Source: Chryseobacterium sp. Marseille-Q5410 (GTDB taxonomy: Bacteria > Bacteroidota > Bacteroidia > Flavobacteriales > Weeksellaceae). Taken from it: a stretch of DNA of 64,000 nt. The position numbers were made by a program, and so were the translations under genes. Below the pieces are notes generated by a model that saw only the letters and a list, made by a program, of their open reading frames with translations, had not been told where the DNA came from and did not search any database. The stretch spans positions 1,550,001-1,614,000 of the forward strand of contig CAMPOT010000001.1 of NCBI GenBank assembly GCA_946892665.1, given 5' to 3'. Below are positions 54,888 to 64,000 of this stretch, piece after piece (the stretch's first letter is position 1; every line of letters starts with the position of its first letter).

Positions 54888-57800
54888 ATGAAAAGAAACG
54901 ACATAAAAACAATTTTAGTAATCGGTTCCGGACCAATCATCATCGGTCAAGCTGCGGAATTTGATTACGCTGGAACTCAGGCTTGCTTGGCTTTGAGAGA
55001 GGAAGGGTACAAAGTAATTTTGATCAACTCTAACCCAGCAACCATCATGACCGATGTGGAAATCGCCGATAAAGTGTACATCGAACCGATTTCCTTGCAG
55101 TTTGTGAGCCACATTATTCGTAAGGAAAGACCGGATGCACTTTTGCCGACTTTGGGTGGACAAACCGGTCTGAATATGGCGGTAGAATTGGAGAAATCCG
55201 GGATTCTGGAAGAATGTAAAGTGGAAGTTCTCGGAACTAAGCTTTCCGCAATTAATCAGGCAGAAGACCGAGATTTGTTCAGAGAATTAATGAAGGAACT
55301 CAACGAACCTGTTCCCGAATCCGACATCGTAAACACCGTTCAAGGTGCTCTGGAATTTGCACAAAATATTGGCTATCCGGTAATTGTTCGTCCTGCTTTC
55401 ACTATGGGAGGCACCGGTGGCGGAATTGCTTATAACGAGGATGAATTAAAGGAAATTACAAGCTTTGGACTGAAATATTCGCCAGTAACTCAATGTTTGA
55501 TCGAGAGATCCATCGCCGGTTTCAAAGAAATCGAATACGAAGTGATGCGCGACAAAAACGACAATGCTATTGTTGTTTGTAATATGGAAAACATCGATCC
55601 AGTTGGGATTCACACCGGAGATTCTATCGTGGTGGCTCCTTCGCAAACGCTTTCCGATCGTGAGTATCAAATGCTTCGAAATTCTTCATTGAAAATTATT
55701 CGTGCATTAGGGATTGAAGGTGGATGTAACGTGCAGTTAGCTTTGGATCCGAATTCTTTCGATTATTATATTATTGAAGTAAACCCACGGGTTTCGCGTT
55801 CATCAGCATTAGCGAGTAAAGCTACTGGTTATCCGATTGCAAAAATTGCTGCAAAAATTGCTGTTGGATTAACCTTAGATGAAATTATGAATCCGGTTAC
55901 AGGAACCTCTTACGCTTGTTTCGAACCGGCTTTGGATTATGTGGTAACCAAGTTTCCGAGATTTCCTTTTGATAAATTTGAAACCGCTGACCGCCGACTT
56001 TCCACACAAATGAAAGCGACTGGTGAAGTGATGGCAATCGGTAGAAACTTCGAGGAATCTTTGCAAAAAGCAATCCGCTCCCTGGAGACGGGTTTAAGAC
56101 ATATTGGACTTAAATCTAAACAAGCAGAAGCTTTAACCGACGCAGAAATCGAGAGAAGAATCCGCGTTTGTGATGATGAGCGATTGTTCATTATTGGAGA
56201 TGCTTTACGCAGAGGTTACGATTGGGAACAAATCGTGGAATGGAGTAAAATCGATAAATTCTTTATCTGGAAAATCAAAAAGTTAATAGATTTTGAAATA
56301 GTAATTTCAGAAAATAAATTTGATAAAGAAATTTTACTTCAAGCAAAAAAATTAGGATTTTCGGATCTTCATATCGCGCATTTATGGAATTCTAACCAAA
56401 AAGAAATTTTTGAATTCAGAAGAAATAATGGCGTAATGCCGGTCTATAAAATGGTAGATACCTGCGCCGCCGAATTCGAAAGTGAAACGCCTTATTTCTA
56501 CGGAACCTACGAAGAAGAAAACGAGAGCATTCCTTCAAATAAAGAAAAAATCATCGTTCTCGGTTCCGGACCGATCAGAATCGGGCAGGGTGTAGAGTTT
56601 GATTACGCAACCGTTCATTCGGTTTGGGCGATTAAAGAATTAGGCTATGAAGCAATTATCATTAATAATAATCCCGAAACTGTTTCCACAGATTTCTCGA
56701 TTTCCGATAAATTGTATTTCGAACCATTGACGGAAGAAGATGTGATGAACATCATTGAGCTCGAAAAACCAAAAGGCGTTGTAGTACAGTTTGGCGGACA
56801 AACAGCGATTAATTTAGCAGATAAATTAGCAGCTCACGGAGTTCAGATTCTGGGAACTTCGCTGGAAGACCTCGACCGTGCTGAAAACCGCAATAAATTT
56901 GAAGCAGCTTTGCAAGAACTTGGAATTCCTCAACCTTTAGGAAAAACTTGTTTTACAAAAGAAGAGGCTTTGGTCATTGCCAACGAAATTGGTTTTCCGG
57001 TTTTGGTTCGTCCGAGTTATGTTTTGGGCGGTAGAGCCATGGAAATCGTGTACGACGAGAATGATCTGAACCACTACATGAGCAATGCGGTGAAGGAAAA
57101 CGCTGAACATCCAATTTTGATCGACCGTTATTTAACTGGAAAGGAAGTCGAGGTTGATGCCATTTCTGACGGAGAAACTGTTGTGATACCGGGAATTATG
57201 GAGCATATCGAAAGAGCAGGAGTTCACTCTGGAGATTCCATCGCGGTGTATCCGCCACAGAATATCTCGCAAAAACAAATCGATACCTTAGTAGATTATA
57301 CCAAGCGCTTAGCGAAAGGACTCAATGTGATTGGATTAATGAATATTCAATACGTTCTATATGAAAATGAAGTATTTGTGATAGAAGTTAATCCTCGTTC
57401 ATCGAGAACGGTACCGTTTTTAAGTAAAATCACCGAAATTCCGATGGCAAATTTGGCAACCAAAGTAATTCTTGGTCAAAAACTAAAAGATTTAGGGTTT
57501 CAAGATGGTTTAGTTCCGAACAAAGAAGGAATTTTCGTGAAAGTTCCGGTGTTCTCTTTCTCCAAATTAACCAAAGTTGATATTTCTCTCGGCCCTGAAA
57601 TGAAATCCACCGGAGAAGTGATGGGCAAAGATACTACTCTCGAAAAAGCGCTTTACAAAGGACTCATAGGCGCTGGAAGAAAAGTTCCGCTTCATGGAGC
57701 TATTTTATTCACAGTTGCCGATAAACATAAGGAAGAAGCTTGCGAAATCGCCCGACGTTTTCAAGAAATCGGTTTCAAAATTTGGGCGACAGAAGGTACA

Positions 57801-58070
57801 GCAAAATTCTTCGAAGAGAAAGGAGTAATGACCAAAATTGGTTACAAAATCGAAGAAAATCCGGAAATCAATTTGATAGATCTCATTCAAAGAGGGAAAG
57901 TTCAATACATTGTAAATACCATGACTAAAGGAAAGCAATCCGAACGTGATGGTTTCCAAATCCGCAGAACGTCCGTTGAAAACGGAGTTCCTTGCCTCAC
58001 TTCAATGGATACCGTAGAAGCCATTTTGAAAGTCATTGAAAGTATGAGTTTTAAGATGGAGAAAATGTGA
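54888..58070 (+). CDS. carB: Carbamoyl-phosphate synthase large subunit
   Basis: The 1060-residue protein has the duplicated CPSase core. Each half starts with a preATP-grasp segment ([25 protein letters not shown], and [24 protein letters not shown]) and an ATP-grasp domain ([18 protein letters not shown], and [18 protein letters not shown]). An MGS-like allosteric domain closes the chain ([42 protein letters not shown]), the usual site for UMP and ornithine effects. It supplies carbamoyl phosphate for PyrB and for arginine synthesis. A terminator follows. Confidence 0.98.
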   Translation: MKRNDIKTILVIGSGPIIIGQAAEFDYAGTQACLALREEGYKVILINSNPATIMTDVEIADKVYIEPISLQFVSHIIRKERPDALLPTLGGQTGLNMAVELEKSGILEECKVEVLGTKLSAINQAEDRDLFRELMKELNEPVPESDIVNTVQGALEFAQNIGYPVIVRPAFTMGGTGGGIAYNEDELKEITSFGLKYSPVTQCLIERSIAGFKEIEYEVMRDKNDNAIVVCNMENIDPVGIHTGDSIVVAPSQTLSDREYQMLRNSSLKIIRALGIEGGCNVQLALDPNSFDYYIIEVNPRVSRSSALASKATGYPIAKIAAKIAVGLTLDEIMNPVTGTSYACFEPALDYVVTKFPRFPFDKFETADRRLSTQMKATGEVMAIGRNFEESLQKAIRSLETGLRHIGLKSKQAEALTDAEIERRIRVCDDERLFIIGDALRRGYDWEQIVEWSKIDKFFIWKIKKLIDFEIVISENKFDKEILLQAKKLGFSDLHIAHLWNSNQKEIFEFRRNNGVMPVYKMVDTCAAEFESETPYFYGTYEEENESIPSNKEKIIVLGSGPIRIGQGVEFDYATVHSVWAIKELGYEAIIINNNPETVSTDFSISDKLYFEPLTEEDVMNIIELEKPKGVVVQFGGQTAINLADKLAAHGVQILGTSLEDLDRAENRNKFEAALQELGIPQPLGKTCFTKEEALVIANEIGFPVLVRPSYVLGGRAMEIVYDENDLNHYMSNAVKENAEHPILIDRYLTGKEVEVDAISDGETVVIPGIMEHIERAGVHSGDSIAVYPPQNISQKQIDTLVDYTKRLAKGLNVIGLMNIQYVLYENEVFVIEVNPRSSRTVPFLSKITEIPMANLATKVILGQKLKDLGFQDGLVPNKEGIFVKVPVFSFSKLTKVDISLGPEMKSTGEVMGKDTTLEKALYKGLIGAGRKVPLHGAILFTVADKHKEEACEIARRFQEIGFKIWATEGTAKFFEEKGVMTKIGYKIEENPEINLIDLIQRGKVQYIVNTMTKGKQSERDGFQIRRTSVENGVPCLTSMDTVEAILKVIESMSFKMEKM

Positions 58071-58096
58071 TTTTGTAAGATGTAAAAATGATAAAG

Positions 58097-58132
58097 AAGC
58101 CGTCTCACAACTGGTGAAAATGGCTTTTTTTT
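58097..58132 (+). terminator. Terminator after carB
   Basis: AAGCC and GGCTT at the base, with CAC/GTG inside, are followed by eight T residues. Confidence 0.72.
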
Positions 58133-58221
58133 ATTTTATCCCGACCTCCTGATGCAAAGAGGTTTTTCGTTTAGACGATTCTCGGCCTGTATCATTCGGT
58201 TTTTAACACAATTTTTCTAAT

Positions 58222-58800
58222 TTATTTTTCAAATTGTTTAGGTGCTGGCACCACATTTTCCACAGGTTTTATCGACTTCAAATAAGCAAAAATAGCCTGC
58301 AGATCCTCGTCTTTTATTTCCGTAAAGTTGAACCAGGGCATGGGCGGAAGCAGCGGTCTGCCATTTTGCATTCCTTTGTATTTTCCTTCGGTAATCGCCG
58401 TTTTGAACTGTTCAAAAGTCCAGCTGCCAATTCCGGTTTCATCCGGTGTGAGATTGGCGGCAAAGGAAATTCCCCATGGTCCGGCAGCGGCGGTCATATC
58501 AGGACTCATCTGTGCAAAACCGCTTTTCGCCCTTTCCAAATCAAATTCGGGGACGGCATTTTTGCCCTGATAACCGGAGAGCAGCAGTTCTTCGATCAGC
58601 TCTGGTCCTTTCGATCCCATTCTTTTCGGTGTATGGCAATCGTTGCAGCCGGTGATGGTGACGAGGTATTTTCCGTATTGCACCAGTTCGGCGGAATCTT
58701 TCTTTACAAGAGGTTTCTGATCCGGATCGGGAGCAGAGGTTTTCTTGCAAGAAATTAAAAATATAGCTAAAAAGGCGGCGGATATAGATAATGCTTTCAT
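58222..58800 (-). CDS. Monohaem cytochrome c lipoprotein
   Basis: From ATG 58800 the product is 192 residues with a lipoprotein signal (ISAAFLAIFLISCKK). One haem site is visible, CNDCH, followed by an extended cytochrome c fold (GKYLVTITGCNDCHTPKRMG at the front, DEDLQAIFAYLKSIKPVENVVP at the end). The pattern is like the c-type cytochromes attached to dehydrogenases or found free in Bacteroidota envelopes. It stands alone downstream of several unknown envelope genes. The electron partner is not in the window. Confidence 0.88.
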   Translation of the reverse strand: MKALSISAAFLAIFLISCKKTSAPDPDQKPLVKKDSAELVQYGKYLVTITGCNDCHTPKRMGSKGPELIEELLLSGYQGKNAVPEFDLERAKSGFAQMSPDMTAAAGPWGISFAANLTPDETGIGSWTFEQFKTAITEGKYKGMQNGRPLLPPMPWFNFTEIKDEDLQAIFAYLKSIKPVENVVPAPKQFEK

Positions 58801-58886
58801 GATTTTTTTTTTAAGGAAAGAAAATCCCGGTTGCACCCCGAGATTCTCTTCTGAAAAATTATTAACTGTATGAACTATGAAACTAA

Positions 58887-59366
58887 TTAAAAATTAAACT
58901 GTTTGCTCCAACTTGCTCCATTTGTTGAGAGATTTATTGTCTCATTAACTTCTTCTTTTCCGTTTTTTTCAATCTTGTAAGATCCGGTAATAGCACCGCC
59001 ATAGTTGATGATCTGTCCTCCTGCCGCTAATGCTATAACTTTAAAATTTGTTTCCAATACATAAGTTTTGGTGCTTCCCGTAAAATTGGTGTTGTTTAGG
59101 CCTACACCTATCTGCCCGTTCTGTGTTACCCCGTTGATCTTCCACACCGAGGTGGTAGCCGCAGCATCCGATGCAGCACAGCTTAAACTTACATAATCAT
59201 CGGCATCTACACCATTCAGGGTTATGGTGATTTTATACATATCTCCATCCGTAGTAGAATCGCCGCCATCATCATCTCTGCTGCACGACGAAATTCCAAA
59301 CACAAGGCCTATGGCCATTAGAAGCATCAGGCCTCTCATTACGATTTTTTTGTACATTGTTTTCAT
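58887..59366 (-). CDS. Lipoprotein of unknown function
   Basis: The 159-residue precursor has a signal with lipobox (LVFGISSCSRDDDGG) and an acidic linker. A small predicted beta domain of about 110 residues follows, with SLSCAASDAAATTSVWKI, TYVLETNFKVIALAAGG and SYKIEKNGKEEVNETINLSTNG. I do not recognise the family. The next gene upstream encodes a lipoprotein of similar size, 48 bp away. Confidence 0.65.
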   Translation of the reverse strand: MKTMYKKIVMRGLMLLMAIGLVFGISSCSRDDDGGDSTTDGDMYKITITLNGVDADDYVSLSCAASDAAATTSVWKINGVTQNGQIGVGLNNTNFTGSTKTYVLETNFKVIALAAGGQIINYGGAITGSYKIEKNGKEEVNETINLSTNGASWSKQFNF

Positions 59367-59414
59367 AAATTTATTATTTAATTGTTATTCCTTCTTTTTC
59401 TATACGATTCAACA

Positions 59415-59927
59415 TTAAAGAACATTTTTCTGTGCTTCTAAATAGAATTCACCGTTTGTGATACTTACCGTCTGCCCGGTTTCGTAATTTTTTCCGACGA
59501 ATTCAAAATTTCCTCTCACTTTATTATCCCTAAATTCGGTTATAATCATTTGTCCTGAATGCTTGGGATAAATTTTACTGCTGTTGTTTACATCTTCGCC
59601 GTATTGTGCAGTGGTCCATGGGTCGTCTTCGGCAAGAGAATAGGTTCCCACACCTGTGAATACATTAAGAGAAAATGATAGCATTTCAAAATTTTTTCCG
59701 TTGAGGTTAGTTGAAACAACCATAAGTTGAGTAAAATTCTTTGGAGTATCTCCCACTACAGCCTGATAATCTGTCAAGAAGCTTCGTGTTTTGGAGATAT
59801 CTCCCTTTTTAAGGCTTCCGTTCGCCTCCATCCGGATATAATAATCGCCTGATCCGCTGCCCTCATCTCTGCATGACGAGAGGCAGAAAACAAGACCAAG
59901 TCCCAAGTAGAGAATCACAGATCTCAA
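59415..59927 (-). CDS. Lipoprotein of unknown function (beta-rich)
   Basis: The 170-residue precursor has a lipobox (LVFCLSSCRDEG) followed by YYIRMEANG and a beta-rich body ending IITEFRDNKVRGNFEFVGKNYETGQTVSITNGEFYLE. Such proteins recur in flavobacteria near outer membrane genes; some are filed under DUF6252, but I cannot confirm that here. The gene lies downstream of the next ORF (60005-60412), possibly in one transcript. Confidence 0.65.
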   Translation of the reverse strand: MRSVILYLGLGLVFCLSSCRDEGSGSGDYYIRMEANGSLKKGDISKTRSFLTDYQAVVGDTPKNFTQLMVVSTNLNGKNFEMLSFSLNVFTGVGTYSLAEDDPWTTAQYGEDVNNSSKIYPKHSGQMIITEFRDNKVRGNFEFVGKNYETGQTVSITNGEFYLEAQKNVL

Positions 59928-60004
59928 AGCTTCAAGGTTACAAGGCCATCTTCCATTTCAGCAATATTTTGGCTGGTGTATACACCTTTAGCTTTTGCAC
60001 TTAT

Positions 60005-60412
60005 TTAACGCATCAGGTTTTGGGTATCGCCTTTGTGCATAACTGTAATCGTAGATTTCCCACTGCTGTATTTCATTTTAGATGAAGTTACGCCGTCTGT
60101 ATTTTCTAAAAGGTCATTCAGCTTCTGAAATTTTTCCATCTCCATGCCGGTTATGGTTATGACCGTTTTGTTCTCTCCATTTGCATCAATGTGAGAAGCT
60201 GTTGAGTTTTCTTTTTTCTTTCCCAACATTCCTGCTAGTTTCCCTCCGGTTTTTCCAGCCCTGTCTGCTGCGTTTGCAGCTCTGTCCACCTTGTAGGTGG
60301 CATTTTCTACCTTTCCGGCAAGCCTGTCTATTTTATCGAAGATACTTTGTGCTTTTGCTTTTACCGTGAATGCAGCTGTAAATATTATTGTTGCTAATAC
60401 TGCGTTTTTCAT
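60005..60412 (-). CDS. Secreted protein of unknown function, possibly truncated by a nonsense codon
   Basis: From ATG 60412 the product has 135 residues with a signal peptide (NAVLATIIFTAAFTVKAKAQ). A helical Lys/Ala-rich region (KVDRAANAADRAGKTGGKLAGMLGKKKE) and an alpha-beta part follow (KTVITITGMEMEKFQKLNDLLENTDGVTSSKMKYSSGKSTITVMHKGDTQNLMR). After TAA the same frame stays open for 26 codons that look coding (ISAKAKGVYTSQNIAEMEDG and on to LKL). TTA to TAA would give this, so the protein may be shortened. A promoter-like motif shared with another gene lies upstream at 60493-60532. Confidence 0.6.
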   Translation of the reverse strand: MKNAVLATIIFTAAFTVKAKAQSIFDKIDRLAGKVENATYKVDRAANAADRAGKTGGKLAGMLGKKKENSTASHIDANGENKTVITITGMEMEKFQKLNDLLENTDGVTSSKMKYSSGKSTITVMHKGDTQNLMR

Positions 60413-60492
60413 AATGTGTGATTTTAAAAGTTTACTTATTTCGATTGTTTCTCTGTTTACAAATTTTGACCATCTGGGTTCAGGTTTCAATC

Positions 60493-60532
60493 GCTGCAAA
60501 TCAGTATTTTTTTCTACCTAATTTTTGGTAGA
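60493..60532 (-). promoter_or_regulatory. Conserved upstream motif, copy 1
   Basis: On the minus strand TACC-N8-GGTA is followed by an A-tract and TACTG-N-TTT-R-CAG. The 38-bp motif matches the copy at 62002-62040 at 30 positions without gaps. It lies about 80 bp before the start at 60412. Confidence 0.55.
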
Positions 60533-60533
60533 T

Positions 60534-61178
60534 TTAAAATTTATAACCAATACCTGCCTGTAGAAAGCTCATGGTCATTTTCTCGTCATTTGTGGGGTTT
60601 TTAATCATGTTGGAGAGTCCGAGGCTGTATCTTGCCTCGATGTACACGCTTTTAAAGGCTCTGTAATCTATGCCGAACTGCACGCCAAATTCTGAAGATT
60701 TAAGGTTATCGTCAAGGTATTTTTTGTATTCTTGTTCCATTTCATTCAATTCTTCATCAGTCACCGCAATATCTCCGGATGTTTTAAACTTCACATTGTT
60801 GCTTATTTTCGAGGATAAATAACCTCCCGCCAGAACTCCCAGCTCATAGGTTACGTAAAATTTTAGCGACACAGGAACCACCAGCCGGTGTAGGTGGTTG
60901 ATCTGCTTTATAGTAACACCAGCATTTTCGTAAGCAGTCTGGCTGCCCAAATTAGCATACATTGCCTCTACCTGCATTGCTAATTTTTCGCTCAATCGTT
61001 TTTCTGCGCTAAGTCCGGCGTAGTATCCGGATTTTGGTTCAAATTTTTCGTTGGCTGTTTCAATATTTGAGTTGAAATTGGAGTAGGTGTAGCCGGCTTT
61101 TAGTCCAAATCTGGTCTGCTGGCTGTACATTCCGGAAAAGATTATTCCGGCAGACATTAATAAGATTTTTCGAATCAT
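60534..61178 (-). CDS. PorT-family outer membrane beta-barrel protein
   Basis: The 214-residue precursor has a signal peptide (KILLMSAGIIFSGMYSQ) and an eight-strand type barrel: RFGLKAGYTYSNFNS, GYYAGLSAEKRLSEKLAMQVEAMY, VPVSLKFYVTYELGVLAGGYLSSKI, EFGVQFGIDYRAFKSVYIEARYSLGL, SFLQAGIGYKF. This is the PorT/OmpW-like family of small flavobacterial barrels. Its role is unknown. It follows the 61293-61937 gene after 115 bp. Confidence 0.85.
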   Translation of the reverse strand: MIRKILLMSAGIIFSGMYSQQTRFGLKAGYTYSNFNSNIETANEKFEPKSGYYAGLSAEKRLSEKLAMQVEAMYANLGSQTAYENAGVTIKQINHLHRLVVPVSLKFYVTYELGVLAGGYLSSKISNNVKFKTSGDIAVTDEELNEMEQEYKKYLDDNLKSSEFGVQFGIDYRAFKSVYIEARYSLGLSNMIKNPTNDEKMTMSFLQAGIGYKF

Positions 61179-61292
61179 AGCTTTATTGTTTGTATAGGTT
61201 ATCCTATTTTCTGTTCAAGGTCTTTGTTTATTTTCACGGTCGCAGTTTTATAGTCCATAGGAGAGCAGTGCTAAGTACTTTTTCTTATATCG

Positions 61293-61937
61293 TTAAAGTT
61301 TAATGTCGACGGTAGTTCCGTCTTCCTTTACGGTCACAGTCTTTGATTCTACTTTTGAATCTAGATAATTGTAATTATAACCTTGATAAATGGGTTTCGA
61401 ACGCATATGATTACCGTAACCGTTGTAATAATCTGTACGACCTACCTGAACATAGTCCAGACCAGTTCCTACATAGGTGAAGTTGGTTTCGATATAATAT
61501 TTGCCGGGCTTCATTTGCGGAAAGCTAAATTTTCCGCCGCGCCCAACTTTGGCTTCCAAACGGTGGCTGAAAGCGTCTTTCGAAAGTACGGCAACGTACT
61601 TTCTGCTCTGTGCGTACCGGTCTCTCAATTTTAGATATTCCTTAAAATATTCGGTGTAGGGAAAAAGCATCACTACAGTTCCTTCCGGAGCGAGGTGTTT
61701 GGTTCCTGTAACGTCCATTCCGATGATGGCGTTCAGATAATTTTTTCTGATGTTGTTGTCAGTATATTCACGGGCAACGGCCGTTCCGTTGATCGTAGAT
61801 TTTCCCAGTGCCAGCATTTCTTTGGCTTCAGCGCTGTTGAACTGCACTTTTTCCGGCATCACCTCTTTACGGTTATCCGTCTGTGCACTCACCCACGTCG
61901 CAGCTGCGAGTATTATCAGGGGCGTCAGCTTTTTCAT
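61293..61937 (-). CDS. Secreted protein with carboxypeptidase-like beta-sandwich
   Basis: From ATG 61937 the product has 214 residues with a signal peptide (KLTPLIILAAATWVSAQ). It contains a pattern like a surface-protein beta domain: GKFSFPQMKPGKYYIETNFTYVGTG, followed by a Tyr/Asn-rich segment (TDYYNGYGNHMRS, YQGYNYNYLDS) and SKTVTVKEDGTTVDIKL. The first part (KEMLALGKSTINGTAVAREY) is unfamiliar. It is the gene closest to, and divergent from, the TPR kinase gene. A conserved motif lies upstream at 62002-62040. Confidence 0.65.
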   Translation of the reverse strand: MKKLTPLIILAAATWVSAQTDNRKEVMPEKVQFNSAEAKEMLALGKSTINGTAVAREYTDNNIRKNYLNAIIGMDVTGTKHLAPEGTVVMLFPYTEYFKEYLKLRDRYAQSRKYVAVLSKDAFSHRLEAKVGRGGKFSFPQMKPGKYYIETNFTYVGTGLDYVQVGRTDYYNGYGNHMRSKPIYQGYNYNYLDSKVESKTVTVKEDGTTVDIKL

Positions 61938-62001
61938 AAGTGTCATTTTTTAAGGGGGTTTAATAATCCAAAAATGAGAAACCATTTAAGGTAATGCCAC
62001 G

Positions 62002-62040
62002 CCTGTAAAACAGTATTTTTTTTTACTTGTTTTTAGGTAT
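62002..62040 (-). promoter_or_regulatory. Conserved upstream motif, copy 2
   Basis: TACC-N9-GTA, an A-tract and TACTG-N-TTT-R-CAG on the minus strand match copy 1 in length and order. It lies 65 bp before the start at 61937 and 51 bp before the divergent TPR kinase gene. Confidence 0.55.
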
Positions 62041-62090
62041 TTTTTTGATATTCATCTCTTTTTATTTTTGATTAACTTTAAATCAAATTA

Positions 62091-64000
62091 ATGCTTATGA
62101 TGTGCAGGGTTCTCATTTTTAGTACGCTAGTCTTAATTAACCTCGTATTTGCGCAAAAAGCCGACAGCCTGCTGCGTATTGCTGCCATGGAGAAAGATCC
62201 GGTTAAAAAAGCGGAAGTTTATCTGAAATTGGTCACGTTTACCGCAAAAAGCGATTCGTCTAAGGCTCTTTCTTATCTGAAAAAGGCGGAAGATCTAACC
62301 CCAAAACACCATAAAGTAGGACAGGCAAGAATACAAAATTCGTGGGGCTTCTATGAAATGCCTAAAAATCCAAAAAAAGGAAAAACACATCATTTGAAAG
62401 GATTGGAAATTTTAGGAAACGAAAATTCTGAGGAGGCACAAAACCTCCGCGCTATGCTGTGGACCAATGTAGTAGCCGATGAGCAGCGCATGGGAAATGC
62501 ACACGAGGCCATGAAGCTGATGATGAACCACGCAATACCCGCATCTAAAAAAGCAGCCGACAAATCTTTTCTTGCCAACAATTATCTTACAGCAGCGATC
62601 ATTTTCTACAACGACGAAAATTTGGACAAGGCTTTACAATATGCGGAACACGCCATCAATACAGCGAACCTGAAGGGGAATTCCGCTCAGGCAAAGATTG
62701 TTGCGGAAACAGCGCAACTGCTCTCTGCAGAAATCTTTTTGAAAAAAGAAGACTATGCCAATGCAAAACGCAAACTGGATCTGATGCAAAAATCCTTATC
62801 CGAAAATAAAAATCCCGATTTCCACATTGAACTGCTGCACCTACAAAGTATTTATTTCCTATATACAGGCAATGCAGCTGAATCTTTAAAAAAGGCTTCG
62901 GAAGGCTTGAGCTTGGCAGAAAAAAGTCAAAACCCCTACCACCTCACACGCCTCACCTTTATGAAATCGAAGGCACAGGCAAATTTGGGACTTTATAGCG
63001 AAGCTTCTGCAACGCTGAAAAAACTTCTACAAAATAAAGTTTATGTGCAGAACTATGCCGACAACCTTACCACTATTTATGACGAACTGTGGATGCTCGA
63101 GGAACAACAGGGGAATTTTAGAGATGCATTTCATTACGCCAAAAAAAGAATTGCTGTTTCAGACAGCATGAGGATTATTGACCAAAACAAAGCCATCAAC
63201 GAAATGGAGACCAAGTTCCGCACCGCCGAAAAAGAAAAACAGTTGGCGGTTCAGGAGCTTGAAATTAACAAAAAAAACCAATATATGTGGACGTTTATCA
63301 TCACCACACTAATCTTTTTGGGAAGCGGCCTGTATACCTTTTTTTATTACCGCAACAGAAAAAAACTTTCGAAGCAGCGCGAAATCAATCTTCAGCAAAA
63401 ACTCAGGGAAAAGGAACAGATCGAAGAACTGAAAGTCACCAAAGCCATTCTCGACGGTGAGGAGCGCGAGCGTGAGCGCGTAGCAAAAGACCTTCACGAC
63501 GGGCTTGGCGGAATGCTCGCCGGTGTTAAAATCAATCTTTCAACTTGGAGCAACAACCATTTGGAAGAAAACCAGTACGAAAGTTTCCATAAAATTCTAA
63601 ACCAGTTGGATTCCTCGGTTTCCGAATTGCGGCGCGTCTCCAGAAACTTGATGCCGGAAAGTTTGCTGAATTTCGGTTTGGAAATCGCACTGAAAGACCT
63701 GTGCGAATTTTATTTGAATGACGGTTTAACCATCGATTTTCAGCCGATTAATATCCAGAAGGATTTACCGCTGAATCTGCAGGTTAATATTTACAGGATC
63801 GTTCAGGAACTTTTAGCCAACGCTGTGAAACACTCCAATGCTAATAATATTTTGGTGCAGTGTTCGCAAAACGGGAACGAATTTTACATCACCGTCGAAG
63901 ACAACGGCAAAGGCTTCACTGAAGACGAAATGAAGAAAGTGAAAAGTCTCGGCCTGAAAAACCTGCAGAACCGAGTAGATTTTCTGAAAGGAAAAATCGA
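62091..64000 (+). CDS. TPR-containing NarX-type sensor histidine kinase (3' end outside window)
   Basis: The frame is open from ATG 62091 to the end of the window, 636 codons. A signal peptide (CRVLIFSTLVLINLVFAQ) leads to a periplasmic region of about 370 residues built of TPR-like helical pairs (AALQYAEHAINTANLKG-like, SLKKASEGLSLAEKSQNPYHLTRLTFMKSKAQANLGLYSEA, FRDAFHYAKKRIAVSDS). A single membrane helix lies near residue 400 (WTFIITTLIFLGSGLYTFFYY). Then come a coiled coil, a HisKA_3 helix with the phospho-histidine in VAKDLHDGLGGMLAG (about residue 467) and HATPase boxes (QELLANAVKHS, VEDNGKGFTED). A LuxR-type regulator would be expected just past the window. Confidence 0.92.
   Translation, partial: MLMMCRVLIFSTLVLINLVFAQKADSLLRIAAMEKDPVKKAEVYLKLVTFTAKSDSSKALSYLKKAEDLTPKHHKVGQARIQNSWGFYEMPKNPKKGKTHHLKGLEILGNENSEEAQNLRAMLWTNVVADEQRMGNAHEAMKLMMNHAIPASKKAADKSFLANNYLTAAIIFYNDENLDKALQYAEHAINTANLKGNSAQAKIVAETAQLLSAEIFLKKEDYANAKRKLDLMQKSLSENKNPDFHIELLHLQSIYFLYTGNAAESLKKASEGLSLAEKSQNPYHLTRLTFMKSKAQANLGLYSEASATLKKLLQNKVYVQNYADNLTTIYDELWMLEEQQGNFRDAFHYAKKRIAVSDSMRIIDQNKAINEMETKFRTAEKEKQLAVQELEINKKNQYMWTFIITTLIFLGSGLYTFFYYRNRKKLSKQREINLQQKLREKEQIEELKVTKAILDGEERERERVAKDLHDGLGGMLAGVKINLSTWSNNHLEENQYESFHKILNQLDSSVSELRRVSRNLMPESLLNFGLEIALKDLCEFYLNDGLTIDFQPINIQKDLPLNLQVNIYRIVQELLANAVKHSNANNILVQCSQNGNEFYITVEDNGKGFTEDEMKKVKSLGLKNLQNRVDFLKGKI

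Overview
The window is AT-rich DNA from a member of the Bacteroidota, most likely a flavobacterium of the Chryseobacterium/Kaistella group (Weeksellaceae). The signs are promoters of the TTG-N17-21-TAnnTTTG type rather than -35/-10 boxes, weak ribosome binding sites, SusC/TonB-style and lipoprotein-rich envelope genes, a short AtpC, a DUF2723 protein, and a pair of PLP enzymes that looks like a sulfonolipid pathway. The genus is an inference from protein resemblance; no rRNA or tRNA gene was seen.

Layout. 1-5.2 kb: end of pyrH, frr, an SDR-like protein, a YjbR protein, ribF, and atpD-atpC, with ribF and atpD divergent. 5.2-10.4 kb (minus strand): a radical SAM gene split by a frameshift, a Gre-like factor, and the acyl-CoA/amino-acid condensing enzyme plus cysteine-synthase-like enzyme that may make the capnine/sulfobacin backbone. 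10.6-18.1 kb: DUF2723 membrane protein, DUF1697, kdsA, a TonB-dependent receptor. 18.1-22.6 kb (minus): an envelope operon of a beta-barrel protein, lptC, anmK and a GNAT-nitrilase fusion. 22.9-24 kb: holB.

24.0-30.5 kb is a complete curli-type functional amyloid locus. It holds a CsgD-like LuxR regulator and, convergent to it, csgA (22-residue GNRN repeats), a csgB-like gene, a CsgC/CsgH-CsgE fusion, csgF, a csgG with an added C-terminal beta-barrel, and a beta-propeller lipoprotein. 30.6-36.9 kb: TetR-TolC-MFP-RND efflux operon. 37.3-40.7 kb (minus): MATE exporter, NtrC-like regulator without a DNA-binding tail, YggS. 40.8-43.4 kb: a four-gene operon of lipoprotein, seven-helix membrane protein, histidine kinase and LuxR response regulator. 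A 1748-bp IS1182-family element (43517-45264) sits directly downstream.

The most interesting signal is a shared dyad, consensus GGGTGTTTTCACCC behind an A-tract. It occurs upstream of the four-gene signalling operon, twice downstream of it (each time heading a short promoter-terminator unit that may be a small RNA), and before the CsgD-like gene, with weaker copies before csgA and csgB. In the four best sites the dyad centre lies 29.5-30.5 bp upstream of a TAATTT(T/A)G -7 box. This suggests one regulon linking the kinase/regulator pair, small RNAs and amyloid fibres. The insertion element has landed inside the terminator of the first small unit, with an 8-bp target duplication.

45.5-49.9 kb: GNAT acetyltransferase, gpmI, acs. 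49.9-51.6 kb is a patch of broken transport genes. 51.6-58.1 kb: the pyrimidine operon pyrB-carA-(serine hydrolase)-carB, preceded by a short leader peptide whose stop codon abuts an intrinsic terminator, an arrangement like UTP-sensitive attenuation. 58.2-61.9 kb (minus): a cytochrome c lipoprotein and several secreted or envelope proteins of unknown role. 62.1-64 kb: the start of a TPR-containing histidine kinase that runs off the window.
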